From Acidiphilium sp. PA (GTDB taxonomy: Bacteria; Pseudomonadota; Alphaproteobacteria; Acetobacterales; Acetobacteraceae), in NCBI RefSeq assembly GCF_026191915.1, contig NZ_JAIMBY010000001.1:558001-622000 (forward strand): a stretch of 64,000 nt of DNA, written 5' to 3'. The notes under the pieces are model-generated. The model was not told the DNA's origin. It searched no databases and saw only the letters and a program-made list of their open reading frames with translations. The position numbers and the translations under genes are program-made. This document shows, piece after piece, positions 52,529 to 61,172 of this stretch. Position 1 is the first letter of the stretch; each line of letters begins with the position of its first letter.

Positions 52529-52556
52529 ACGCAAACGTTTTCGGAATACGTTTGCG
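52529..52556. promoter_or_regulatory. LacI-family operator pair before lacI-type gene
   Basis: ACGCAAACGTTTTCGG (52529-52544) is very close to the PurR operator. CGCAAACGT (52530-52538) and ACGTTTGCG (52548-52556) form a second, wider symmetry. They lie 14 bp before the regulator's ATG, in the expected place for autorepression. Confidence 0.65.
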
Positions 52557-52569
52557 GCGGAGAGGAAAC

Positions 52570-53706
52570 ATGAAGGTCAGGCGAACGCCGGCCCCCAAAG
52601 CAGCGCAGGCGCCCCGCGTGGCCCGCCAAAGCGAACGCCCCCTGGCGAACACGCCCGCCCTCCGCGCCCGCCTGCCCGATGCCGGCCCTGCCACGATGCG
52701 CGATGTCGCCGCCCTCGCCGGTGTTTCGATCTCGACCATCTCCCACGTGCTCAACCGCACCCGCGCCGTGCCGGACGCCACCCGCGACCGCGTAATGCAG
52801 GCGGTCGCCACCGCCGGCTACACCCCCAATTCGGTCGCCCGCTCGCTCAAGCGCGCGGAAACCCGTACCATCGGCATCGCGATCGGCGACATCACCAACC
52901 CCCATTTCACCGCCGTGGTCGATGCGATCGAAACCTCCGCGCGCGAGCAGGGCTATACCGTCATCCTCGTCGGCATCAGCGAATCCGCCGATCGCGAGAT
53001 CGAGGCGCTCGACGCGCTGCTCGGCCGCCGGGTCGATGGGCTGATATTGGCCCCCTCCGCCGATGGGGGCGCCGCCGTGCTGGACCGCGTGGCACGCCAT
53101 AACATTCCCGTCGTGCAGATCGATCGGGTCGCGAGCCCCGCCTGCGATGCCGTCGTGGTCGCCAATGCCGATGGCGCCCGCCGCCTCGTGCGCCACCTCG
53201 CCGCCTGCGGCCACCGGCGGATCGGTATGCTGACCGGCCTGCCCGGCCTGAGTTCGACGCGCGAACGCATCGCCGGCTATCGGGCCGGTCTGCGCGATGC
53301 CGGCATCCCCTACGATGCGAAGCTGCTGGCCTGCGGCGAATACAGCGCCGAACCGGCCCGCCGCGCCACCGAGGCACTGCTCGCGCTGGCCGCACCACCC
53401 ACCGCCCTCTTCGCCTCGAACAATCTGATGACCCTGGGCACAATGCAGGCCCTGGCCGACCATGACCTCGCCGTGCCCGACGATATCGCCCTGGTCGCGT
53501 TCGACGATTTCGCCTGGACCGATCTGTTCAAGCCGCATCTGACCACCGTGGCACAGCCATGCCGCGAAATCGGCATCACCGCGGTGCGCCTGCTGCTCGA
53601 ACGCCTGGCGGAACCGGGCCTGCGGCCACGCCTTACGCGCCTGCCGGTCACGATCCGGCACCGCCGCTCATGCGGCTGTGCGGCGGATGCGGGCGCGATC
53701 GCATGA
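52570..53706 (+). CDS. LacI-family transcriptional regulator
   Basis: 378 residues from the ATG at 52570 with GGAGAGG before it; an unusual 40-residue basic tail precedes the HTH. HTH ATMRDVAALAGVSISTISHVLN (41-62), hinge PNSVARSLKR, then a periplasmic-binding-protein-like ligand domain (TIGIAIGDITNPHF...VPDDIALVAFDDF...). Probably controls the frcBCA-type importer that follows and itself; the inducer is likely a sugar. Confidence 0.92.
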   Translation: MKVRRTPAPKAAQAPRVARQSERPLANTPALRARLPDAGPATMRDVAALAGVSISTISHVLNRTRAVPDATRDRVMQAVATAGYTPNSVARSLKRAETRTIGIAIGDITNPHFTAVVDAIETSAREQGYTVILVGISESADREIEALDALLGRRVDGLILAPSADGGAAVLDRVARHNIPVVQIDRVASPACDAVVVANADGARRLVRHLAACGHRRIGMLTGLPGLSSTRERIAGYRAGLRDAGIPYDAKLLACGEYSAEPARRATEALLALAAPPTALFASNNLMTLGTMQALADHDLAVPDDIALVAFDDFAWTDLFKPHLTTVAQPCREIGITAVRLLLERLAEPGLRPRLTRLPVTIRHRRSCGCAADAGAIA

Positions 53707-53789
53707 AATCTTCAACTGAAAGGGAGGCTGGATCATCGAGACGACGGATATCGCAAGGGGTTTATGCGGGGAAGAATAAGCAAAGTAAG

Positions 53790-53910
53790 GCTTCTTTTTT
53801 GTAAAAAAGAAGCAAAAAACTTTTTGACTTTGGGGCCACGGGCGCTTTCACAGCCGCAGTCCTAAATTACTAAAGTTTTTTTTGCTTCTTTTTTGTTCAC
53901 AAAAAAGAAG
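53790..53910 (+). repeat. Dispersed hairpin repeat, copy B
   Basis: Same order and direction as 7284-7403: GCTTCTTTTTTG / AAAAAAGAAGC hairpin, TTTGGGGCCACGGGCG middle, TTGCTTCTTTTTTG / CAAAAAAGAAG hairpin. It lies between the LacI-type gene and the sugar-binding-protein gene and probably terminates the regulator transcript. Confidence 0.8.
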
Positions 53911-54018
53911 AACTTGCTTCCCTCACCTTTCCCTTCACCAACCAAGAATTTCATTGACCCGAGGCGCAAAAACGCCCTCAATCATCGAAAACGACGCAAG
54001 ACCAACCAGGAGAGAAAC

Positions 54019-55053
54019 ATGACCATCCACAAAAAAATCGCGAGCCGCGCCATTCTTGCGCTCGCCGCCGCCACGGCCCTCGGTGCCGCGACCGCCCAGG
54101 CCGCGCCGATCAAGGCCTGCCTGATCACCAAGACCGATTCCAACCCGTATTTCGTCACCATGCGCACCGGCGCGCTCGCCGAAGCCAGGAAACTCGGCGT
54201 CGATCTGAAAACCTATGCCGGCAAATACGACGGCGACAATCAATCCCAGGTCTCCGCGATCGAAACCTGCATCGCCGATGGTGCCAAGGGCATTCTGATC
54301 ACACCGTCCGACACCAAGGCGATCGTGCCGACCGTGGAAAAGGCCCGCAAGGCCGGCCTGCTGGTGATCGCGCTCGATACCGCGCTCGACCCCACCAGCG
54401 CCGCCGACATGACCTTCGCCACCGATAATTTCGAGGCCGGCAAGCTGATCGGCGAATGGGCCAAGGCGAAACTCGGTGCCAAGGCGAAGGACGCCAAGAT
54501 CGCCATGCTCGACCTGTCGATCTCGCATCCGACCGTCGATATCGACCGCGATCACGGCTTCCTCGCCGGCTTCGGCGTACCGATCAAGGACCCCAACACG
54601 TTCGACGTGCCGGATCCCCAGATCGTCGGCCACGCAGAGACCGGCGGTTCGGAAGAAGGCGGCCAGAAAGGCATGGAGACGCTGCTGGCCCGCAACCCCA
54701 ACATCAACCTGGTCTACGCGATCAACGAGCCGGCGGCATTCGGCGCCTATCAGGCGCTGAAATCGGTCGGCAAGACCAAGGACGTCACGATCGTGGCGAT
54801 CGATGGCAGCTGTTCGGGCGTGGCCGGCGTCAAGGCCGGGATCATCGGTGCTGATTCGCAGCAATATCCGCTGAAAATGGCCTCGCTGGGCATCGCCGCC
54901 ATCGTGAAATTCGCTAAGGACGGCACCAAGCCCGCCGCCAGCGCCGGCAAGGATTTCTACAACACCGGCACCCAGCTGATCACGGCGCACCCCGTGCCCG
55001 GCGTCCCCTCGATCACCCCGGCCCAGGGCGCCAAGCTCTGCTGGGGCAAATAA
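54019..55053 (+). CDS. frcB: Sugar ABC transporter substrate-binding protein (FrcB-like)
   Basis: 344 residues from the ATG at 54019 with AGGAGAG upstream. Signal peptide ends ATAQA. Ribose/fructose-binding fold: [55 protein letters not shown]. Closest by pattern to the fructose-binding FrcB of rhizobia. A stem-loop follows, then the permease and ATPase. The symbol is by similarity of the gene set. Confidence 0.88.
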   Translation: MTIHKKIASRAILALAAATALGAATAQAAPIKACLITKTDSNPYFVTMRTGALAEARKLGVDLKTYAGKYDGDNQSQVSAIETCIADGAKGILITPSDTKAIVPTVEKARKAGLLVIALDTALDPTSAADMTFATDNFEAGKLIGEWAKAKLGAKAKDAKIAMLDLSISHPTVDIDRDHGFLAGFGVPIKDPNTFDVPDPQIVGHAETGGSEEGGQKGMETLLARNPNINLVYAINEPAAFGAYQALKSVGKTKDVTIVAIDGSCSGVAGVKAGIIGADSQQYPLKMASLGIAAIVKFAKDGTKPAASAGKDFYNTGTQLITAHPVPGVPSITPAQGAKLCWGK

Positions 55054-55072
55054 AAGCTAAAAAACGAGCAAC

Positions 55073-55097
55073 GGGAGCGGCGCGCGCCGCCGCTCCC
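55073..55097. terminator. Intercistronic stem-loop after frcB
   Basis: GGGAGCGGCG and CGCCGCTCCC pair around a 5-nt loop, with no T run. Such loops after binding-protein genes usually stabilise that part of the mRNA so more binding protein than permease is made. Confidence 0.65.
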
Positions 55098-55141
55098 TTC
55101 ATCACCGCGCGAAACAATCACGCGGTCCTGGAGGGGAAGAC

Positions 55142-56236
55142 ATGTCGACCATTTCACCGGGCCCACAGGGCTTCGAGGCCGCAATCAAACCCGCCGGCAC
55201 CGACCAGGTGGCCGAGTTCGTCCACCGCAAATCGGCGCTCGAACGGATGCAGCACATCCTGCACGAAACGCCGTGGCTCGCACCGCTGCTGGTGCTGATC
55301 GCCTCGCTGATCGGCTTCGGCATTGCGGTCGGCGCGCGGTTCTTTTCGGCCTATGCGCTGACGCTGATCCTTCAGCAGGTGACCATCACCGGCATCGTCG
55401 GCGTGGCCCAATCGCTGGTCATTCTCACCGCCGGGATCGATCTGTCGGTCGGTGCCATCATGGTGTTCTCCTCGGTGCTGATGGGCCAATGCACCTTCGT
55501 CTACGGCCTGCCGGCGCCGATTTCGATTCTGTGCGGTTTCGCCTTCGGCGCCGCGGTCGGTTATCTGAACGGCACACTGGTCGCGCGGATGAAACTGCCG
55601 CCCTTCATCGTCACCCTCGGCATGTGGCAGATCGTGCTGGCCGCGAACTATCTGTATTCCAATAACCAGACGATCGGCGCCACCCAGATCGAGCTGAAAG
55701 CCCCGCTGCTGCAATATCTCGGCAACACCTTCGTGATCGGCGCCAACGCGGCGGGCAACGGCGGTGCCACCTTCACCTACGGCGTCATTCTGATGCTCGC
55801 CCTGGTCCTGCTGTTCGCCTACGTGCTGCGCCACACCGCCTGGGGGCGGCATGTCTATGCGGTCGGTGACGATCCGGACGCGGCGGCACTCGCCGGCGTG
55901 CAGGTGAAGCGCATGTTGATCGGCGTCTATACCTTGTCCGGCCTGGTCTGTGCTGTGGCCGGCTGGGCGTTGATCGGCCGCATCGGCGCCATTTCACCGA
56001 ATTCGGGCCAGTTCGAAAACATCAACTCGATCACTGCGGTCGTGATCGGCGGCATTTCGCTGTTCGGCGGACGGGGCTCGATTCTCGGCATGATTTTCGG
56101 TGCCATGATCGTCGGCGTGTTCACCCTCGGCCTCAACATGTACGGCACCGACCCGCAATGGACCTATCTGCTGATCGGCGCGCTCATCATCGTCGCCGTC
56201 GGGGTCGATCAATGGATCAGAAAGGCAGCCGTGTAA
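55142..56236 (+). CDS. frcC: Sugar ABC transporter permease (FrcC-like)
   Basis: 364 residues, BPD_transp_2 type with about nine to ten membrane helices. Landmarks: LTAGIDLSVGAIMVFSSVLM, PPFIVTLGMWQIV, VGDDPDAAALAGVQVKRML and GGISLFGGRGSILGMIFGAM. GGAGGGG precedes the ATG. The stop shares one base with the frcA ATG (TAATG). Confidence 0.92.
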   Translation: MSTISPGPQGFEAAIKPAGTDQVAEFVHRKSALERMQHILHETPWLAPLLVLIASLIGFGIAVGARFFSAYALTLILQQVTITGIVGVAQSLVILTAGIDLSVGAIMVFSSVLMGQCTFVYGLPAPISILCGFAFGAAVGYLNGTLVARMKLPPFIVTLGMWQIVLAANYLYSNNQTIGATQIELKAPLLQYLGNTFVIGANAAGNGGATFTYGVILMLALVLLFAYVLRHTAWGRHVYAVGDDPDAAALAGVQVKRMLIGVYTLSGLVCAVAGWALIGRIGAISPNSGQFENINSITAVVIGGISLFGGRGSILGMIFGAMIVGVFTLGLNMYGTDPQWTYLLIGALIIVAVGVDQWIRKAAV

Positions 56237-57009
56237 TGGAACCGATTCTCACAGGCCGTAACCTCGTCAAGCGCTACGGACGCGTCACCGCGCTCGATAA
56301 TTGCGATTTCGACCTCTATCCAGGCGAGATCCTCGCCGTGATCGGCGACAACGGCGCGGGCAAATCCTCGCTCATCAAAGCGATCTCCGGCGCGGTACAG
56401 CTCGATGAGGGGGAAATCACCCTCGAAGGCCGCAAGGTGCGCTTCGCCTCGCCCATCGCGGCCCGCGCCGCCGGCATCGAAACCGTATACCAGACGCTCG
56501 CGATGTCACCCGGCCTGTCGATCGCGGACAACATGTTCATGGGCCGCGAAATTCGCAAACCGGGCATTCTCGGCAGCGTGTTCCGCAAGCTCGACCACGC
56601 GGAGATGCAGCGCATCGCACGCCAGAAACTCAGCGAGCTTGGCCTGATGACGATCCAGAACATCAACCAGGCGGTCGAGACGCTCTCGGGCGGCCAGCGC
56701 CAGGGCGTCGCGGTGGCCCGGGCGGCGGCGTTCGGCTCGAAAGTCATCATCCTCGATGAACCGACGGCGGCGCTGGGCGTCAAGGAATCCCGCCGCGTGC
56801 TCGAACTCATCCTCGACGTCCGCTCCCGCGGCATTCCGATCATTCTGATCAGCCACAACATGCCCCATGTGTTCGAAGTGGCGGACCGCATCCACGTCCA
56901 CCGCCTCGGCCGCCGCCTCTGCCTGATCGATCCGAAAGAGCACAGCATGTCCGACGCGGTCGCCTACATGACCGGCGCAAAAGTGCCGGATCAGGCGCTC
57001 GCCGCATGA
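56236..57009 (+). CDS. frcA: Sugar ABC transporter ATPase (FrcA-like)
   Basis: 257 residues, a single ATPase domain, unlike the double-domain RbsA/XylG type. Walker A GDNGAGKSS (37-45), Q loop YQTLAMSPG, signature LSGGQ (150-154), Walker B VIILDEP (170-176), H loop ISHNM. Coupled to frcC. The single-domain form is typical of the fructose Frc system. Confidence 0.92.
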   Translation: MEPILTGRNLVKRYGRVTALDNCDFDLYPGEILAVIGDNGAGKSSLIKAISGAVQLDEGEITLEGRKVRFASPIAARAAGIETVYQTLAMSPGLSIADNMFMGREIRKPGILGSVFRKLDHAEMQRIARQKLSELGLMTIQNINQAVETLSGGQRQGVAVARAAAFGSKVIILDEPTAALGVKESRRVLELILDVRSRGIPIILISHNMPHVFEVADRIHVHRLGRRLCLIDPKEHSMSDAVAYMTGAKVPDQALAA

Positions 57010-57193
57010 AGGCACACGGGCGGGCGGTCCGCAAATCCGACCGGCATATTCATTCGGAAACGCCCACCTCTTCGCTGCTCCCGCCTCGCTAATCTCTTAA
57101 TTTGAGATTTAATATCAAAAACTACAAAACTTCTTGTCAAACACATCTTTGTCGCAGTATCGTAATGTCTCGCATGATGGGTGACCATCCGTT

Positions 57194-57226
57194 GCAGCGC
57201 CGGTCGGGCTTCCCGACCGGCGCTGC
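57194..57226. promoter_or_regulatory. Strong leader hairpin before ferritin-like gene
   Basis: A perfect 15-bp stem (57194-57208 with 57212-57226) with a 3-nt loop, no T run. Upstream, TTGTCA and TATCGT with 18-bp spacing (about 57136-57165) could be a promoter, placing the hairpin in the 5' leader. Alternatively it ends the frc transcript. Confidence 0.5.
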
Positions 57227-57263
57227 CAGCGGTCGCATCCGTCAATCAACCAAATCGCGCGGC

Positions 57264-58232
57264 ATGCTCGACATCCGAATGACAGGGAACCAGACAGTGG
57301 ACGAACAGGTCGTTTTAAACGGCGCCGATACACGATCGACCAACCCGGGACGGCGCCATATCATGCGCTTTGGCAGCAGGGGCGCCGCGGGTCTCGCCGC
57401 ACTGGCAGGACTGAAGATCGCGGATGCGACGGCGGCCGCCAGCGGCACACCGCAGACCCCAGCCATCACCACGAATGATTATTACAGCCTCGCCCTCATC
57501 CAGAACATCCAGTATCTCGAGGCAACCTACTATCTCTACGCCGTCACGGGCCAAGGCTTGTCAGCCGCCGACACCGCCGGCATCGGTACCCCCGGCACCG
57601 TGACGGGCGGCAGTGCCGTACCGTTCCAGACCTCGATCATCCAGCAATATGCAAGCGACATCGCGGCCGACGAGTTGACCCATGTCAGAAACATCCACGC
57701 TGAATCGATCTTGAACGGTTTCGCCATGCCGGATATCGACATGCAGACCGCCTGGACCACAATGGCGATCGCCGCGGGGCTCATCGTGCCCGGACAGATT
57801 TTCAACCCGTTCGCGGACGAGACCAGCTTTCTGCTAGGCGCTTTTTTCCTCGAGGACATCGCCACGGCCGCGTTGGGCTTTGCAATCCAATCCCTCAGCT
57901 ACCACACCAACCTGACCTATCTGGGGGCGCTGTTAGGCGCGGAATCCTACCACGCCGGCACCATCCGCACCCTGCTTGCCAAGATCGGCGGTGGTGCGGC
58001 GGCCAACAAGATCGCGGTCCTGCGCGCCTCGCTGTCAGGCGCCAATGACGACAGCGGCATCCTGCAACCGAACGGCGACGTCAATATCGGCCCGTTCGGT
58101 TCCCAGGCGCTGCTGTTCCGCCGCAGCTACGCCCAGACCCTCAACATCCTGTTCCTCTCGTCCGGCGCCACGGCCGGCGGCTTCTTTCCGAACGGTGTCA
58201 GCCCCGCGTTTCTGCCCATGGCACTGGGATAG
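57264..58232 (+). CDS. Exported ferritin-like domain protein
   Basis: About 322 residues if the ATG at 57264 is used; 57282 is also possible and neither has a good ribosome site. RRHIM then RFGSRGAAGLAALAGL resembles a Tat-type signal. The four-helix ferritin_2 domain carries likely metal ligands in YLEATYYL, DELTHVRNIH, LEDIATAAL and ESYHAGTIRTLL (Glu, Glu/His, Glu, Glu/His). Related to desiccation- and stress-associated ferritin-like proteins; substrate unknown. Confidence 0.82.
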   Translation: MLDIRMTGNQTVDEQVVLNGADTRSTNPGRRHIMRFGSRGAAGLAALAGLKIADATAAASGTPQTPAITTNDYYSLALIQNIQYLEATYYLYAVTGQGLSAADTAGIGTPGTVTGGSAVPFQTSIIQQYASDIAADELTHVRNIHAESILNGFAMPDIDMQTAWTTMAIAAGLIVPGQIFNPFADETSFLLGAFFLEDIATAALGFAIQSLSYHTNLTYLGALLGAESYHAGTIRTLLAKIGGGAAANKIAVLRASLSGANDDSGILQPNGDVNIGPFGSQALLFRRSYAQTLNILFLSSGATAGGFFPNGVSPAFLPMALG

Positions 58233-58308
58233 TCCGGCCCCGGCAGCGACTGGCGGCGCGCCCCGCTCTGTGCGACGCTCTTCAGACAATCGTTCGGAGG
58301 CATCGATC

Positions 58309-58875
58309 ATGGCAGATCACGAAGTGACCGCGGCGTGGGACCTCGAAGCCCTGTGGGAAGAGCATTGCCGCTACGAATTCGAGACGCGCGATGTGGACGC
58401 CACCATGGCCACCATGGTGGCGTCGCCCTACGTCAATCACATCCCCACCATGACCGGCGGCGTCGGCCATGACCAGCTCAAACGCTTCTACAAATACCAT
58501 TTCATCGGCGGCAATCCGCCCGACACGGCCATGATCCCGGTCAGCCGCACGGTCGGGGCGGATCGCATCGTCGACGAAATGATCTTCCGCTTCACCCACA
58601 CCTCGTCGGTCGACTGGATGCTGCCCGGCGTGCCGCCGACCGGGCGCACCGTCGAAATCCCCCTCGTCGCCATCGTGCAATTCCACGATGGGCGGCTGGC
58701 CCATGAACACATCTACTGGGATCAGGCGTCGGTCCTGGTCCAGATCGGCCTGCTCGACCCGGCCGGGTTGCCGGTCGCCGGCGCCGAAACCGCACGTAAA
58801 GTGCTCGACCCGACACAACCCAGCAACCGCCTGATGGGCGAAGCCTGGGCGAGCAGCGCCGACCGCCCGGTCTGA
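58309..58875 (+). CDS. NTF2/SnoaL-like protein
   Basis: 188 residues from the ATG at 58309 with CGGAGG upstream. Cone-shaped NTF2-like fold: an N-terminal helix with RDVDATMATMV, then VNHIPTMTGGVGHDQLKRFY and the strand pattern DEMIFRFTHTSSVDWMLPG...FHDGRLAHEHIYWDQAS. Family members are small hydrolases, isomerases or ligand binders. Convergent with the FNR gene, 15 bp away. Confidence 0.8.
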   Translation: MADHEVTAAWDLEALWEEHCRYEFETRDVDATMATMVASPYVNHIPTMTGGVGHDQLKRFYKYHFIGGNPPDTAMIPVSRTVGADRIVDEMIFRFTHTSSVDWMLPGVPPTGRTVEIPLVAIVQFHDGRLAHEHIYWDQASVLVQIGLLDPAGLPVAGAETARKVLDPTQPSNRLMGEAWASSADRPV

Positions 58876-58890
58876 CCCGCAAGGACGGCG

Positions 58891-59652
58891 CTACGCCGCC
58901 GCCCCGATCGCGATGCCGGTGAGCCCCGTGCAATCGACGATCGTGATTTCCTGTTCGGTCGAAATCGCGATCAGCCCGCGCTGCCTGAGAATCGTGAAAT
59001 TGCGCGAAACCGTCTCGATCGTCAGGCCCAGATAATCCGCGATATCCCCGCGCCCCATTGGCAGCCGGGTGCCGGTCAGGCGCGCCGGCTCGATCCATGC
59101 CAACAGGAACGAGGCCAGGCGCTCCAGCGCGCTCTTGCGGCCGAGCAACAGCATCTGCGCCTGTGCGATCAGCAGTTCATTGCCCGTGGCGACCAACAAT
59201 GTCCGCTCCAGTGAGGGAAACGTCACGAACAGCGCGCGCAGCGCCGCCCGGTCGAACCGGCACAGCCGCACATCCTCCACCGCCTCGACCGAGGCGCTGT
59301 AATCCGCCGCCATGCCGAGCCCGACGAAATATCCCGCGGTCACGAAACCGGTGATCTGGCGCCGTCCATCCGGCAGGTCGCGGTAAACCTTGGCGGTGCC
59401 GTGGTTGATGTTGAAAAAATATCGTGCCGGATCGCCCTCGGTCATCAACAGCGCGCCGCGGCGGATGGTGCGCCACTGCGCCGCGGCCGCCAGTTCCGGC
59501 AGATCGCGATCCGCCAGCGCATCGCACAGCCCGGTGTGGCGCGCGGCACACCCCGCGCAATGCGTGCCAGCACCCTGCTCGGCGATCGGGCGATATGGCA
59601 TCGCAGCGATCGCAAGCCCGACCGGGACGGGCATCACGCCATGATTGACCAT
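58891..59652 (-). CDS. FNR-type oxygen-sensing regulator
   Basis: Crp/Fnr family, 253 residues from the ATG at 59652, one base after the stomatin stop. Cys32-x2-Cys35-x7-Cys43 (HCAGCAARHTGLC) and Cys131 (VRLCRF) are the four ligands expected for a [4Fe-4S] oxygen sensor. HTH: DIADYLGLTIETVSRNFTIL, whose ETVSR recognition helix binds TTGAT half-sites. A perfect site lies at 62570-62583 before the haem-porin gene, so local control is likely. Confidence 0.92.
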   Translation of the reverse strand: MVNHGVMPVPVGLAIAAMPYRPIAEQGAGTHCAGCAARHTGLCDALADRDLPELAAAAQWRTIRRGALLMTEGDPARYFFNINHGTAKVYRDLPDGRRQITGFVTAGYFVGLGMAADYSASVEAVEDVRLCRFDRAALRALFVTFPSLERTLLVATGNELLIAQAQMLLLGRKSALERLASFLLAWIEPARLTGTRLPMGRGDIADYLGLTIETVSRNFTILRQRGLIAISTEQEITIVDCTGLTGIAIGAAA

Positions 59653-59653
59653 G

Positions 59654-60487
59654 TCATGGAATGGCATGGATGCCGACCGGCAAAGCGATGGCGGGCGGCG
59701 GGGCAGTTTTGGTTTCGAGCAAGGCGAGCAATGGCTTGATGACATCGAGCGGCATCGGGAAAATCACCGTCGAGTTCTGTTCGGCGCCGATCTCGGTCAG
59801 CGTCTGCAGGTAGCGCAACTGCATCGCCGCCGGCACGCTCGCAATAATCGTCGCCGCATCCACCAGCGTCTGCGCCGCCTGAAACTCGGCCTCGGCGTGA
59901 ATGATCTTGGCCCGCCGATCACGTTCGGCTTCGGCCTGCTTGGCAATCGCGCGGATCATATTATCGGTCAGCTCGCCGGTGCGGATCTCGACATTGCTGA
60001 TCTTGATGCCCCAAACCTCGGTCTGGCCTTCCAGGATCACCTGCAGATCGAGGCTGAGCTTCTTGCGCTCGGACAGCATTTCGTCGAGCGGATGCTGCCC
60101 CAGCACGGCGCGCAGCGTGGTCTGCGCCAGCATGACCGTGGCCGGCAGATAGTGCTGCACCTTGATGATCGCGTGCTCAGGATCGACGACATTGAAATAC
60201 AGCACCGCATCGACCTTCATCGAAACGTTGTCGCGCGAAATCACGTCCTGGGCCGGGATTTCGATCACCTGGATCCGCAGATCGACACGAACCATTTCCT
60301 GCACGAACGGGATCAGCACGATCAGTCCGGGACCCTTGACCGTCTGAAACCGGCCCAGCGTGAAGATCACGCCACGCTCGTACTCGCGCAGAATTTTCAC
60401 CGTCGCGCGCACCAGCACGCTCAGCACGATGAAAATCACGATCACGACTAGAATGGTGGTGACAAAGTCTTGCAAGGCGAATGTCAT
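59654..60487 (-). CDS. Stomatin-like SPFH (slipin) membrane protein
   Basis: 277 residues from the ATG at 60487 (GAGGAGG upstream). One membrane segment (about 8-30, VTTILVVIVIFIVLSVLV), SPFH domain (EYERGVIFTLGRFQTVKGPGL, VDAVLYFNVVDPEHAI) and a C-terminal coiled coil rich in Ala/Glu. Forms scaffold oligomers at membrane microdomains. Usually paired with an NfeD-type protein, which is absent; instead it is tightly coupled to the FNR gene. Confidence 0.93.
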   Translation of the reverse strand: MTFALQDFVTTILVVIVIFIVLSVLVRATVKILREYERGVIFTLGRFQTVKGPGLIVLIPFVQEMVRVDLRIQVIEIPAQDVISRDNVSMKVDAVLYFNVVDPEHAIIKVQHYLPATVMLAQTTLRAVLGQHPLDEMLSERKKLSLDLQVILEGQTEVWGIKISNVEIRTGELTDNMIRAIAKQAEAERDRRAKIIHAEAEFQAAQTLVDAATIIASVPAAMQLRYLQTLTEIGAEQNSTVIFPMPLDVIKPLLALLETKTAPPPAIALPVGIHAIP

Positions 60488-60630
60488 GAGACCCTCCTCG
60501 CGCGTGACCGGACCGTCAGGGCTGCGCCGGGCCATGCAGGCGGCGCAGTTACGGACCCTAGACGATGTCAGACAATCCCGGCAGACTCGGAGACTACGTA
60601 GAGGCCAGATCGGCGAGGAAAAAGGGAAGT

Positions 60631-60750
60631 CTTCTTTTTTGTGAACAAAAAAGAAGCAAAAAAAACTTCGTTAATTCGAGCCCGTACCCGTTCAAACGCC
60701 CATGCCCCAGAGTAAAAAAGTTTTTTGCTTCTTTTTTCCAAAAAAGAAGC
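60631..60750 (-). repeat. Dispersed hairpin repeat, copy C (inverted)
   Basis: Reverse complement of copy A: CTTCTTTTTTGTGAACAAAA hairpin first, then the middle CATGCCCCAGAG, then TTGCTTCTTTTTTCC / AAAAAAGAAGC. It lies between the cytochrome gene end and the stomatin start, both minus strand. Confidence 0.8.
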
Positions 60751-60774
60751 CTGCCCTTCCCTCTCTTTTTTACT

Positions 60775-61152
60775 TCAACGCGCCTTCAGACTTGCCAGAT
60801 ACGCAATCACATCGGCGCGATCCGTCGCGCGCGGCAGACCCATATACGGCATCTTGCTACCAGTCACATCGCCTTGCGGATCGGCCAGAAATTTGTCCAG
60901 CGCGGCGTCGGTCCACACAATATGCGCCGCCTTCAGCGCGGGCGAAAAATCGAACCCTTGGGTCGATGCCGCCGGCTTGCCATAGATGCCGGCCAGACTG
61001 GGCCCGATGCCGTTCTGCCCCGGCGTGGCGCTATGGCAGGAGGCGCATTGATCGGCGAAAATCGCCTTGCCGTGCGCGGCATTGCCCGCCTGCGCACACC
61101 CCGTCCACAACAATCCACCAGCGAGCACCATGCCCAGCACGATCGGTTTCAT
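60775..61152 (-). CDS. Class I c-type cytochrome
   Basis: 125 residues from the ATG at 61152 (an ATG at 61170 is possible). Signal peptide ends about AQA; haem site Cys36-Ala-Ser-Cys39-His40; distal Met likely in GSKMPYMG. A mono-haem periplasmic electron carrier of the cytochrome c2/c550 type. Directly follows the haem-porin gene (20-bp gap), so it is a natural electron partner. Confidence 0.92.
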   Translation of the reverse strand: MKPIVLGMVLAGGLLWTGCAQAGNAAHGKAIFADQCASCHSATPGQNGIGPSLAGIYGKPAASTQGFDFSPALKAAHIVWTDAALDKFLADPQGDVTGSKMPYMGLPRATDRADVIAYLASLKAR

Positions 61153-61172
61153 CCTGGATTTTCCTTTCATGA

